DNA from: Gilvimarinus gilvus
GTDB taxonomy: Bacteria > Pseudomonadota > Gammaproteobacteria > Pseudomonadales > Cellvibrionaceae
Direction: 5' to 3'
Assembly: GCF_030518155.1 (NCBI RefSeq)
Contig: NZ_JAULRU010000548.1
Location: 1-64,000, forward strand
DNA length: 64,000 bases
Below the pieces are notes generated by a model. The model searched no databases, had not been told where the DNA came from, and worked only from the letters and a program-made list of their open reading frames with translations. How positions within the stretch are numbered: position 1 is the first letter of the stretch; every line of letters begins with the position of its first letter. Positions 50,036 to 59,013 of this stretch are shown one piece after another. A program made the position numbers and the translations under genes.

Positions 50036-52519
50036 ATGCATAGAAAGAACGCTCTCGTCATTGGCCTAGCCATCAGTACATTTGCAGTTGTCGGCTGCAA
50101 AGAGTCCAGTACACCGCAGCCAGCAAGCTCGGCAAACGAGACAACCGTGAGCGCCGCCAGCCAGTCGCCGGTGGCCGAGATCACGCTAAGCAACCCACTT
50201 GAGTCGGTGCGCTCAGACACGCCCTACTATGTCAGCTTCAACGAGCTCGGCGTTACCAGCCCTGACAACCTGGGAATCACCGTTGCTGGATCACCAATTG
50301 CCAGCCAAATGATTGATCGCGATGGTGATGGTGACGATGACGGGTTATTCACGCTATTAGATTTCGATGCGGCCGAAACGCTGACCCTGCACGTCAAAAC
50401 TGGTATTGAATCGACAGAAGCGACTAAGCGCACTCAGGCTGAAATTTCCCATAAAATGGGTGGCAGCTGGCAAGAGGACCCGAAGAAGCCGGGCAAGCAA
50501 ATCTATGTGGGCGGCACGTTTGAAAATGTCGACTCACTAACACCGCCGGCGCAACACGACGACCACTCATACTACATTCGCTACGAAGGGCCAGGTATCG
50601 AGTCGGACAAAGTCGGCTATCGCATTTATCTAGACCGTCGCAATGGCTTTGACATATTCGGTAAAACCAAACCGGCAATGGCTCTACAAAACGTAGGTCA
50701 GGACGGTTTTGAATCCTATCATCACATGGCCGATTGGGGTATGGACATCCTGAAAGTCGGTAGCTCGCTGGGTGCGGGTGGTTATGGCTACTGGGATGGT
50801 GAAAAGGTCGTTCGCGTACAAGACGTCGAAGGTTGGGATGCGAGAATTCTGGACAACGGCAATCTGTACTCCGCGTTCAGCATTGACTACAAAAACTGGA
50901 AGGTGGCCGATAAAAACGTCAACCTCAACGCAGTTTTGTCCATGCACGGCGGCAGTCGTATGGTGCATACCCGCCTAACGCTGGACAATTCTCTCGATAA
51001 TTTCGCGATTGGCCTGGTGAAACATGAGGGCACCGAATTTATTCAAGGTGACGTCGACATAACCGGTAAGGCATACACGTATGTGGCCAGTTGGGGCAAA
51101 CAAACTCTGAACGACGATCACTTAGGCATGGCACTGCTGTTCAGAAAGTCGGATCGCATTGAGCAGACTAGCGATGATCACAACTATGTTTCGGTAATGA
51201 AAGCCGCTGGCGAAGATTTGGATTATTACTTTCTTGCCGCCTGGGAAGCCGAGGCCAACGGCATCACCTCAAAAGAAGCCTTTGTTGAATACCTTAAAGG
51301 TGAGGTAGATAAACTTACTTTACCACCGCGCGAACAGCTAAAGACGAAACTCAGCGAATCGGAGAAAACCTTCCCGGTAACCGCAGAACAAGCGCTTAAC
51401 TGGAGTAAACGCCTGGCCGATGATGAGCTTGAGCGCAAGGCACTGGGCTACCATGTTGACGGTTGGGACGTAAATCGCGAGCGCGACCCTAAATTTGAGT
51501 ACGACATTATTGGTTTGTTGCCATTAGCTTATGATGAACTCAATAAAGTAGCCCCCGATGAGCGCTATGCGCAGGTTATCCCGCAAGTGACCGGGAGCTT
51601 TGTTAACGACAAAGGCGACATTGCCCGTTACAAAATCAGCAACTACAACATCGACAGTATTAAGCCTGGCCGCAACTTACTCACCTTGTTTGAGCGTACC
51701 GGCAAAGAGAAATACAAAATTGCTGCCGCCACTTTGCGTGAGCAACTAGAACACCATCCGAAAACCAGCGAAGGCGCTTTCTGGCATAAGAAAAAGTACG
51801 ACAGCCAGCTGTGGTTGGACGGCGTTTATATGGGCATGCCCTTCCTTGCGGGCTATTCCGTTATGTTCGAAGATGGCGCCAGCCTGGATGAAGTGGTCAA
51901 GGAATTTGAACTCACTCGCAAATACCTGCGCGACGCTGATACCGGCCTGTACTATCACGCCTGGGATGAGAAAAAGCAGCAAGACTGGGCCGACGCACAA
52001 ACCGGACTTTCTCCACACTTCTGGGCCCGCGGTATGGGCTGGCTGGCAATGGCCGTCGTTGATGTGCTGGAGATTATTCCACAAGAAAACACCGAGCAAC
52101 GCGCCCCGCTGTTAGCCATGGTGGAAGAAATGGCGGCCGACTTGAAGCGCTACCAAGACCCTCAAACCGGTGTATGGTGGCAAATCATGAATATGCCCGA
52201 AGCGGCAGGCAATTATCGCGAGTCCAGCGCCAGCGCAATGTTTAGCTATTTCTACGCCAAAGCGATTAACAACGGATACCTCAGCGCCGATTATACTGGT
52301 ACAGCACAGCAAGCTTACGATGGCCTGATTCGCGAATTTGTGACCGTAAACGCAGATGGCAGTATCAGCATGACCAACCAGTGTTACGTGGCGGGTCTTG
52401 GTTTTGGTCGCGATGGCAGCTACGAATACTATATGAGTGAACCGGTTTTCAAAAACGATCCGAAAGGTACCGGTCCTTTTATTTTGGCCGGCATTGAAAC
52501 CTATAAGCTACTGAAATAG
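50036..52519 (+). CDS. DUF4861 - GH105 fusion lipoprotein (unsaturated glucuronyl/rhamnogalacturonyl hydrolase)
   Basis: 827 aa. Lipobox FAVVGC (Cys21). A Ser/Thr/Ala linker, then an N-terminal region (about 45-430) that I read as DUF4861: YYIRYEGPGIESDKVGYRIYLDRRNGFDIFGK, SYHHMADWGMDILKVGSSLGAGGYGYWDG, VLSMHGGSRMVHTRLTL. The C-terminal region (about 445-827) is an (alpha/alpha)6 GH105 domain: YDSQLWLDGVYMGMPFLAGY (Asp595), YYHAWDEKKQQDW, LSPHFWARGMGWLAMAVVDVLEIIP and YRESSASAMFSYFYAKAI. GH105 removes the 4,5-unsaturated uronate from pectin oligomers; DUF4861 has no known activity. First gene of an operon with kduI and kduD. Confidence 0.85.
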   Translation: MHRKNALVIGLAISTFAVVGCKESSTPQPASSANETTVSAASQSPVAEITLSNPLESVRSDTPYYVSFNELGVTSPDNLGITVAGSPIASQMIDRDGDGDDDGLFTLLDFDAAETLTLHVKTGIESTEATKRTQAEISHKMGGSWQEDPKKPGKQIYVGGTFENVDSLTPPAQHDDHSYYIRYEGPGIESDKVGYRIYLDRRNGFDIFGKTKPAMALQNVGQDGFESYHHMADWGMDILKVGSSLGAGGYGYWDGEKVVRVQDVEGWDARILDNGNLYSAFSIDYKNWKVADKNVNLNAVLSMHGGSRMVHTRLTLDNSLDNFAIGLVKHEGTEFIQGDVDITGKAYTYVASWGKQTLNDDHLGMALLFRKSDRIEQTSDDHNYVSVMKAAGEDLDYYFLAAWEAEANGITSKEAFVEYLKGEVDKLTLPPREQLKTKLSESEKTFPVTAEQALNWSKRLADDELERKALGYHVDGWDVNRERDPKFEYDIIGLLPLAYDELNKVAPDERYAQVIPQVTGSFVNDKGDIARYKISNYNIDSIKPGRNLLTLFERTGKEKYKIAAATLREQLEHHPKTSEGAFWHKKKYDSQLWLDGVYMGMPFLAGYSVMFEDGASLDEVVKEFELTRKYLRDADTGLYYHAWDEKKQQDWADAQTGLSPHFWARGMGWLAMAVVDVLEIIPQENTEQRAPLLAMVEEMAADLKRYQDPQTGVWWQIMNMPEAAGNYRESSASAMFSYFYAKAINNGYLSADYTGTAQQAYDGLIREFVTVNADGSISMTNQCYVAGLGFGRDGSYEYYMSEPVFKNDPKGTGPFILAGIETYKLLK

Positions 52520-52561
52520 CATGCAGAATTTGACGCAAATACTAAACAGCCGAGATAAATC

Positions 52562-53401
52562 ATGAATATTATTGAGGAACGCTTTGCCGTTCACGTAGAC
52601 GACTACAAGCACTACGACACCGACAAACTCCGCAAGCATTTTTTGATCGAAAAAATTTTTGCGGCGAATGAAGTGCTGTTTACCTACACGCACTACGAGC
52701 GCATTATGGTTGGCGGCGCCATGCCCGTCGATAAAAAAGTCCCGCTGGAGCCGGTATATCAGCAAAAAGCCGACTTCTTTCTGGAGCGCCGTGAACTGGG
52801 TGCGATCAATGTTGGTGGTGCAGGCGCCATTACCGTCGACGGCGAACGCTACGAAATCGCCAGCAAAGAGGCTCTCTATATTGGCCGCGGCGCCAAAGAA
52901 GTCGTCTTCGAAAGTAACGATGCTGGCAACCCTGCCAAGTTCTACATGAACTCAGCTCCGGCGCACCGCACGTGTCCTATCAAAAAAGTGGGTATGTCCG
53001 ACGCAAAAGTGTTGGAGATGGGCTCCTCTGATACTTGTAACGAACGGAAAATCAACCAACTGTTAATCAGCGGTGTGGTGGAAACCTGCCAACTGCAAAT
53101 GGGAATGACCGAACTGCAACCAGGTAGCATCTGGAACACCATGCCAGTACACACCCATAGCCGCCGCATGGAAGCTTACTTTTACTTTAATATTCCTGAA
53201 GAGCAAGCCGTTTGTCACTTTATGGGGCCCGCAGATGAAACCCGTCATATTTGGGTAGGTAACGAGCAGGCGATCGTATCGCCACCCTGGTCTATGCACT
53301 CTGGGGTTGGCACCGCCAACTACACCTTTATTTGGGGCATGGCGGGTGAGAATCTCGACTACACCGACATGGACTTTCACAAACCGCACACATTGAAATA
53401 A
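52562..53401 (+). CDS. kduI: 5-dehydro-4-deoxy-D-glucuronate isomerase
   Basis: 279 aa, usual length. Cupin-like KduI fold: NIIEERFAVHVDDYKHYDTDKLRKHFL start, LEPVYQQKADFFLERRELGAINVGG, zinc-ligand motif MPVHTHSRRMEAYFYF (two His and a Glu) and WSMHSGVG (fourth ligand). It isomerises 5-keto-4-deoxyuronate, released from unsaturated galacturonate, to 2,5-diketo-3-deoxygluconate. 42 bases after the GH105 gene and 21 before kduD. Confidence 0.97.
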   Translation: MNIIEERFAVHVDDYKHYDTDKLRKHFLIEKIFAANEVLFTYTHYERIMVGGAMPVDKKVPLEPVYQQKADFFLERRELGAINVGGAGAITVDGERYEIASKEALYIGRGAKEVVFESNDAGNPAKFYMNSAPAHRTCPIKKVGMSDAKVLEMGSSDTCNERKINQLLISGVVETCQLQMGMTELQPGSIWNTMPVHTHSRRMEAYFYFNIPEEQAVCHFMGPADETRHIWVGNEQAIVSPPWSMHSGVGTANYTFIWGMAGENLDYTDMDFHKPHTLK

Positions 53402-53422
53402 TCACTAACCGTAGGATTGATT

Positions 53423-54217
53423 ATGTCTACCGAATTATTCTCTCTTGAAGGCAAGGTGGCGCTTGTCACTGGCGCCACTCACGGGCTGGGGATGGCCATG
53501 GCCATGGGCCTGGGCAAAGCCGGCGCCACACTGGTCATTAATGGCCATTCATCGCAAGAAAAAGTCGATGCGGCGCTTAAAGAGTACCGTGATGCGGGCA
53601 TCACAGCGCACGGTTATCTGTTTAACGTAACAGACGAAGTGCAGGTTAACGATGCTGTCGCTAAAATTGAAAGCGACGTTGGGCCAATTGACATTCTGGT
53701 CAATAACGCCGGCATTATTCGTCGCACCCCACTGCTGGAAATGGAGTTGGGCGAATGGGAAAACGTGATTAAAACGGACCTTACCGGTGTATTCGTTATG
53801 ACCAAACCCGTTGTCGCCAGTATGGTGAGGCGCGGCGGTGGTAAGGTGATTAACATCTGCTCCATGATGAGCGAGCTTGGTCGTAATTCAGTAGGCGCCT
53901 ACGCCGCGGCCAAGGGCGGCCTGAAGATGTTAACCCGCAATATGGCCACCGAATGGGCCAAACACAACGTTCAAGTCAACGGTATCGGCCCTGGTTACTT
54001 TGCTACCAGCCAAACGGCACCGATTCGTGTGGATGGTAACCCGATGAACGAATTTATTATTAGCCGAACGCCCGCGGGCCGCTGGGGAGACCCGGATGAC
54101 TTGCAAGGCGCCACGGTGTTTTTATCCTCTAAAGCATCGGATTTTGTTACCGGGCAGATCGTCTATGTAGACGGCGGCATACTAGCAACCATCGGCAGGC
54201 CTTCAAACGAAGCGTGA
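53423..54217 (+). CDS. kduD: 2-dehydro-3-deoxy-D-gluconate 5-dehydrogenase
   Basis: 264 aa from the ATG at 53423 with AGGA seven bases upstream. Short-chain dehydrogenase: VTGATHGLGMAMA (nucleotide loop), NNAGIIRR, Ser in ICSMMSELG and YAAAKGG (Tyr/Lys of the active site). It reduces 2,5-diketo-3-deoxygluconate to KDG, which joins the product of UxaA. Last gene of the operon; terminator at 54242. Confidence 0.95.
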   Translation: MSTELFSLEGKVALVTGATHGLGMAMAMGLGKAGATLVINGHSSQEKVDAALKEYRDAGITAHGYLFNVTDEVQVNDAVAKIESDVGPIDILVNNAGIIRRTPLLEMELGEWENVIKTDLTGVFVMTKPVVASMVRRGGGKVINICSMMSELGRNSVGAYAAAKGGLKMLTRNMATEWAKHNVQVNGIGPGYFATSQTAPIRVDGNPMNEFIISRTPAGRWGDPDDLQGATVFLSSKASDFVTGQIVYVDGGILATIGRPSNEA

Positions 54218-54241
54218 AAATTTTGTTTTCCGCAACAAAAT

Positions 54242-54266
54242 AAAAAACCGCCAGTTGGCGGTTTTC
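54242..54266 (+). terminator. Terminator of the GH105-kduI-kduD operon
   Basis: AAAACCGCC (54244-54252) pairs with GGCGGTTTT (54257-54265) around AGTT, 26 bases past the kduD stop. Confidence 0.85.
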
Positions 54267-54360
54267 TTTCTGAAGCACTTACACAGCTGTGAAATTCACA
54301 AGTCGTTTATTAAGCCATTAATAAATAGTCTTAATTCCTAAACCTTCAGCCTAATAGCCC

Positions 54361-55608
54361 TCAGTAACCACCAAATCGTTCACCAAGTAACTTCTCGATA
54401 TGAGAAGACGGCGCCAACTGCAACGCCTTGGAATAATGCTGCTGTGCCACCCCTCGTTGACTACAACGATAATAAAGATCGGCCAGCACGGCATGCCAGT
54501 GATAGGAACGCTGCAACCAATCGGGAAAGTCGTGTTGCTCAATAAGCGCTAGCCCGTGTTCCGCGCCTTTCCATTCGGCCAATGCAATCGCATGATTGAG
54601 CCGGTGCATGGGTGATGAATCGATTGATTCCAGTAACCTGTAGGCATCAACAATACGATCCCAACGGGTTTCGGCAAAAGACTTTGCTAAACAATGCTCC
54701 GCCGCAACACCTGCTTCAACATGATACCGGGATATTGTATCGCCGACGCTAGCCTGGCTCAGCAACAATAAGCCTCGCTCAATCCATTGCGTGTTCCATG
54801 TGTTTCGATTTTGCTGACTGAGCAACTGTAACTCTCCGTTACCTTTTGTACGCGACGCTAGGCGCGCGAAGTGTAAGCTCATTAGTGCCAGCAATGCAGT
54901 TGTGCTTGGCGCTTTGCCGACACGGCTATTCGCTAGAATATTGGTAAGGCGAATCGCTTCTTCACAGAAGTCTACCCGTATAGCGTCATTTTCGCTCGAC
55001 GATAAACTCCCTTCGGTAAAAATGAGGTAGAGCACGTACTGCACAGACTCTAATCGCTGCGTAAGTTCTTGCTCAGTTAAATCGTCAATAGTGAGTGCCT
55101 GATCGCGCAATCCGACTTTGGCCCGAGTGAATCGTTTATAGGCATTCCCCGAGGTTATAAAGAGTCGCGAAGCCACCTCATTGATACTAAAGCCGCATAA
55201 GGTTTTAAGGGTAAACACCAAGCGTGACTCTAAAGGTATCGACTCGCCGCAGGCGACAAACAACATTTTCAACAGATCATCGTCGAGTTCCCCTGACAGA
55301 GGAGATTCAACATTGGTTGCAGATTCGGTTGCGGTTTCTAGCGCATCGAACTGTTCTGTGATTTGCTTTCTGCGTTGCTGTTTGGCGAGTTGCGACAACG
55401 CAAAGCGATAGGCAACCTTATATAGCCAAGCGGCTGCGTTGTCTGGCACCTTGGGTTTGTTCCAATACTCCACCGCTTGCAGCATGGCAAACTGCACCGC
55501 ATCTTCAATCATTCCCAATTGCGCCAAACCAAACCGACCGCACAGCGCCGCCACCAGTTTTCCATACTCGTGGCGGAACACATGCTCTACCGTAGACTCG
55601 GTACTCAA
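54361..55608 (-). CDS. ECF-type RNA polymerase sigma factor with DUF6596/TPR-like C-terminal extension (ECF42-like)
   Basis: 415 aa, about double a normal ECF factor. Sigma region 2 (VFRHEYGKLVAALCGRFGLAQLGMIEDAVQFAMLQAVEYW) and region 4 (RLVFTLKTLCGFSINEVASRLFITSGNAYKRFTRAK) occupy the first 190 residues. The rest is helical, with YVLYLIFTEGSLSSS and LNHAIALAEWKGAEHGL, typical of the C-terminal domain of ECF42-type factors. These are controlled without an anti-sigma factor and accompany YCII/DGPF proteins, here encoded immediately upstream with a 4-base ATGA overlap. Target genes are unknown. Confidence 0.9.
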   Translation of the reverse strand: MSTESTVEHVFRHEYGKLVAALCGRFGLAQLGMIEDAVQFAMLQAVEYWNKPKVPDNAAAWLYKVAYRFALSQLAKQQRRKQITEQFDALETATESATNVESPLSGELDDDLLKMLFVACGESIPLESRLVFTLKTLCGFSINEVASRLFITSGNAYKRFTRAKVGLRDQALTIDDLTEQELTQRLESVQYVLYLIFTEGSLSSSENDAIRVDFCEEAIRLTNILANSRVGKAPSTTALLALMSLHFARLASRTKGNGELQLLSQQNRNTWNTQWIERGLLLLSQASVGDTISRYHVEAGVAAEHCLAKSFAETRWDRIVDAYRLLESIDSSPMHRLNHAIALAEWKGAEHGLALIEQHDFPDWLQRSYHWHAVLADLYYRCSQRGVAQQHYSKALQLAPSSHIEKLLGERFGGY

Positions 55609-55958
55609 ACTTGCGTGATTTCCCGTATCTCGATACTGACACCTAGGTTATCAATCATAGGGCCGGCTTGAATAACCTCGACGGCTTGCTCGATGGAATC
55701 ACCGGCCACAATCATATAGCCCCCGATAATCTCCTTGATCTCGACAAAGGGGCCATCTTTAACACCCGCCTTGCTGACCACGCTTCCGCCACTGGCAAGG
55801 CCGCTGCCCATATCCACAATGCGGTCAGCAAACTTTTGCTGCCAAGCCTGGTACTTGGCGTACATAGCCTCCATATCGGTCACCGACGGTTGTTCCTCCG
55901 ACTTCTCACAACCGCCACTGTCACTACGCAATACACACATATATTTTTTCTGACTCAT
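55605..55958 (-). CDS. YCII/DGPF-family protein, partner of the ECF sigma factor
   Basis: 117 aa from the ATG at 55958, better spaced from AGGAGA than the ATG three codons earlier. Contains the name-giving KDGPFVEIKEIIGGYMIVAG motif (about 70-90) and a ferredoxin-like fold. Function unknown; the family is consistently linked to ECF42-type factors and is often their target. Cys-containing start KKYMCVLRS and an extra acidic loop with GGCEKSEEQPS. Confidence 0.88.
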   Translation of the reverse strand: MSQKKYMCVLRSDSGGCEKSEEQPSVTDMEAMYAKYQAWQQKFADRIVDMGSGLASGGSVVSKAGVKDGPFVEIKEIIGGYMIVAGDSIEQAVEVIQAGPMIDNLGVSIEIREITQV

Positions 55959-56135
55959 ACCTTTCATTCTCCTTTTATTGAGTAAATGAGCGATGCACTA
56001 GGCCATTGCACGGTGCCTTTTTGCCTCACTCAAAGGTAAGACGTATCACCTTTTAAGTTTTGGACACTCAAAAACACTTTTTCTATTCCCAGTTATCAAT
56101 AACACACCGCTCACATGATGGCCAGCGGGACACAC

Positions 56136-56164
56136 TTGCACATAGTTAGCCGACTAACTATAAT
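56136..56164 (+). promoter_or_regulatory. Promoter with AGTTAG-CCGA-CTAACT palindrome before the Acg-like gene
   Basis: TTGCAC (56136-56141), 17 bases, TATAAT (56159-56164). A 6-bp-arm palindrome (56144-56159) fills the spacer, and its TTAGCCG is repeated inverted as CGGCTAA at about 56173-56179. Likely the operator of the MarR gene downstream. Confidence 0.6.
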
Positions 56165-56199
56165 TGATTAAACGGCTAACTAATTATTCAGGAGCAGCC

Positions 56200-57336
56200 A
56201 TGAACAGAAGAGCATTTTTAAAAGGCGCTGGTGCCGCCATTGTGATTTCCGGTATTCCCACCGCGGTATGGATGAACACTCGCACCCCGCATAAAGCACT
56301 GGAGCCATGGAAACAGGCCGCCATCGGATTTGGCGATGCGCGTATTGACGCCTTAGCCTATGCCCTGCTAGCGCCTAACCCCCACAATCGCCAGCCCTGG
56401 GAGGTAAAGCTGGTGGGCGATGACACCATCGACTTGCATTGCCGCCTCGATCGCCGATTGCCCTACACCGATCCGTATGATCGCCAGATTTTGATTGGCT
56501 TAGGATGTTTTACCGAGCTGCTGGTAGTGGCTGCCGCGTCTAAGGGTTACCAGTGCAATGTCACCCCCTTCCCTGACGGCGAGCCCCACCCTCGGTTGGA
56601 TGGGCGCTGTGTCGCGCGTTTTACCTTACGTAAAGGCACCCCCAAAACCGACCCCTTGTTTAATCATGTGTTTGAGCGGCGCTCCATTAAAGAGACTTTT
56701 GACGCCACGAAAAAAGTGAGCCAAGCACAACTCGACGAACTGGTAAGCTCAGAGCCAAGCGCAGCAGGAACAGTGAATCCTTCCCAGACAGGCCGAATTA
56801 ATCAAATGGCTTACGACGCCATGAAGATTGAGTTTTTAACACCAAGAACTTTGCGGGAAAGCACCGACCTAATGCGCTTCGGAAAGGCTCAGATTGAGGC
56901 ACAGCCCGACGGTATCGACATTGGTGGCGCCGGTATGGAATTACTGCACAAGGTAGGTTTGCTGACACGAGACAATTTCTCAGATGCCGAGGGCGCTATG
57001 GTCAAAGATTATTTGGCTAGCTTGGAACCGCGCTATACGAGCACGGTTGGCTACCTTTGGCAAACAACACCCGGCAATACACGTGCGGAACAATTCCAAG
57101 TAGGTCGTGAATATGTGCGTTTAAATCTTAAGGCCACGCAAATGGGGCTTAGCATGCATCCGGTCAGCCAAATACTGCAGGAATATCCAGAAATGGATAC
57201 ACTATACGCCCAAATGCATGATGCTGTGGGAGTAAGCCAGCCCGCACGGCTGCAAATGCTGGCACGCATCGGCTATGGCCCTAAAGTCGCCGAAACACCA
57301 CGCTGGCCAGTGGAGACAATACTCAGCCAAGTATGA
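56200..57336 (+). CDS. Tat-exported nitroreductase-like protein (Acg type)
   Basis: 378 aa from the ATG at 56200 after GGAGC. MNRRAFLKGAGAAIVISG is a twin-arginine signal. The mature part has ALLAPNPHNRQPWEVKL (FMN-contact region), RRLPYTDPYDRQILIGLGCFTELL and FERRSIKETFD, then an LGLSMHPVSQ-like MGLSMHPVSQILQEYPEM motif near the C-terminus. This resembles the Acg family, flavin-binding relatives of nitroreductases whose activity is poorly known. Located upstream of and overlapping a MarR gene, which probably regulates it. Confidence 0.82.
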   Translation: MNRRAFLKGAGAAIVISGIPTAVWMNTRTPHKALEPWKQAAIGFGDARIDALAYALLAPNPHNRQPWEVKLVGDDTIDLHCRLDRRLPYTDPYDRQILIGLGCFTELLVVAAASKGYQCNVTPFPDGEPHPRLDGRCVARFTLRKGTPKTDPLFNHVFERRSIKETFDATKKVSQAQLDELVSSEPSAAGTVNPSQTGRINQMAYDAMKIEFLTPRTLRESTDLMRFGKAQIEAQPDGIDIGGAGMELLHKVGLLTRDNFSDAEGAMVKDYLASLEPRYTSTVGYLWQTTPGNTRAEQFQVGREYVRLNLKATQMGLSMHPVSQILQEYPEMDTLYAQMHDAVGVSQPARLQMLARIGYGPKVAETPRWPVETILSQV

Positions 57337-57820
57337 GGGTAATTACATCGCCAAAAAGCCTTCGCAGCAAAACTCAGGGCAAGCACCACAACAAGACCCC
57401 GTATTTGAGTTTTTTCGCACTGTTCATATCATAGAGCAGCTCTCGCGCACCCGCGCCGAGAGCGCTCTGCCCGATGAGATGAAAATGGCGCACTTTGGTG
57501 TGCTCAGTTACTTAGTGCATCAAGGCGATGGCGCCAGCCCTGCGTCGATTGCAGAAATTTTTCAGGTTACCCGCCCAAGCATGACGAATACGCTCCAGCG
57601 ACTTGAGGCTCGTGACTATATTCGCATTGCAGCAAACCCCGAAGATGGTCGCGCCAAACGCGTCTATTTAACAAGCAAAGGAGAAAAGGCCTTTCACAAA
57701 GCCCGCGAGGCGATTGCGCCGGTGTTTAATGATATTTTTCAAGCACTGGGTGAAAAAGTCTTTCTCGACAGTTTGCCAGGGTTGCAGGAAGTGGCAAATT
57801 ATTTAGATAAAAATCGATAA
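57275..57820 (+). CDS. MarR-family transcriptional regulator
   Basis: Up to 181 aa. The winged helix-turn-helix core is clear: FGVLSYLVHQGDGASPASIAEIFQVTRPSMTNTLQRLEARDYIRIAANPEDGRAKRVYLTSKGE. The first 25 codons overlap the upstream gene and look unlike the family. The true start is unresolved because no ATG, GTG or TTG with a ribosome binding site lies between the overlap and FEFFRTVHI. Translation may be coupled. Likely binds the palindrome at 56144-56159. Confidence 0.85.
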   Translation: MALKSPKHHAGQWRQYSAKYEGNYIAKKPSQQNSGQAPQQDPVFEFFRTVHIIEQLSRTRAESALPDEMKMAHFGVLSYLVHQGDGASPASIAEIFQVTRPSMTNTLQRLEARDYIRIAANPEDGRAKRVYLTSKGEKAFHKAREAIAPVFNDIFQALGEKVFLDSLPGLQEVANYLDKNR

Positions 57821-57851
57821 CCCCTCCGATAGGGAACGCCACAAACACTGA

Positions 57852-58721
57852 TTACTTCAGCATTGGAAATAATCGACTAGGATTTTCTAAGGTAATAACT
57901 CGACACTTTTCCGGCTTTTCAAACTTAAACGCTGAGCGGCCGGTATCGCCTAAAGTCCCATCGGCGTGCATGGCTTCAAGCCCAATGCGAAGGCGCTCTA
58001 TAAGCTCGGGGCGTTTATTGGAAACCACAGGAAAACTGGATAAGGGGTAATACACCAAAAGCTCAGGCACTATCGCGAAATCTTTACTCAGCTCACTGTA
58101 TTTTTCGAGTATCGCCGGAGTCTCTTCAATGCCAAGGGGCAAATAGTCGACGGCGCCTTCGGCCAACAATTGGAATATATGCTCCATGTTGTAGCCACCC
58201 ACAATCGGCAAGTCATTCGCCTCGTAAACCCACATATCGGGCCAGCCGCGACCTTGCGCTGCAGTAAATTGGGAAAGGCTCTCAACACCTTTCACACCGG
58301 TAAATTCCCCCAGCCGATCTTTTTGAACAATGAGATTTCGATAGCCAAGCTTACCACCCGCAATGGGCACAGGTATTAGGGTAAGTTCGGCGGGAGGAAA
58401 GTCCATAAGCGAGGTGGGAACCACGTGTATTCGATCACCCTCAGCCAACACTTGGCGCCAGCGGCCAGAAAGGGAAGAATCACTCGATACTTGAAGCTCA
58501 AATGGGCCGTGCGTACCCACCGTACGTTCGAGGGCTCGACGAATAACATCTTCCTCGTGATCGGCACGCCCTGGCGCATTAGCCCCCACCCATAGGACAT
58601 AGGCGACAGACTCCTGCGTCGCCTCAGGCACAGAATGGCCAGGCTCAGAACCCATTGCTGTCAGCGCAGCTAGGCTCAGCGCGCTCGCACACAGTGCAAC
58701 TAATACTCTCACTATCATCAT
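57852..58721 (-). CDS. Periplasmic solute-binding-like protein
   Basis: 289 aa from the ATG at 58721 (a TTG 12 codons upstream is less likely). Signal peptide VRVLVALCASALSLAALTAMGSEP. The mature part has the two-lobe look of SBP type-2 proteins: IVQKDRLGEFTGVKGVESL, GWPDMWVYEAND, LLAEGAVDYLPLGIEETPAIL, VSNKRPELIERLRIGLEAM. No transporter genes are adjacent, so it may feed an unlinked system or act as a sensor. A family more precise than transporter substrate-binding domain cannot be given. Confidence 0.7.
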   Translation of the reverse strand: MMIVRVLVALCASALSLAALTAMGSEPGHSVPEATQESVAYVLWVGANAPGRADHEEDVIRRALERTVGTHGPFELQVSSDSSLSGRWRQVLAEGDRIHVVPTSLMDFPPAELTLIPVPIAGGKLGYRNLIVQKDRLGEFTGVKGVESLSQFTAAQGRGWPDMWVYEANDLPIVGGYNMEHIFQLLAEGAVDYLPLGIEETPAILEKYSELSKDFAIVPELLVYYPLSSFPVVSNKRPELIERLRIGLEAMHADGTLGDTGRSAFKFEKPEKCRVITLENPSRLFPMLK

Positions 58722-59013
58722 CGACCGTCCAAGGCGCCCAACTGAAGGTGGCGCCAATCATAGCACAGGATTCGAAGCCCGCCCGCTAATTGCATTCCAG
58801 GCACATGCACAGACAAATGATCTCTTTGGGAATAAAAAACATGCCTGTATAGAAACCACCAATATATATGCCGCAGGCCACGTGTGCTCTGGCGTCGCGT
58901 AAAGTCTTACTAAAGATGCAACGCCCACCTCAAGCGGCGAGCCGAAAGTGGGAAGACCTGCTTAGCGCTGTTATCTAGTCTTCTGCTCGGATAATCATAA
59001 TAAGGAGTCCACA

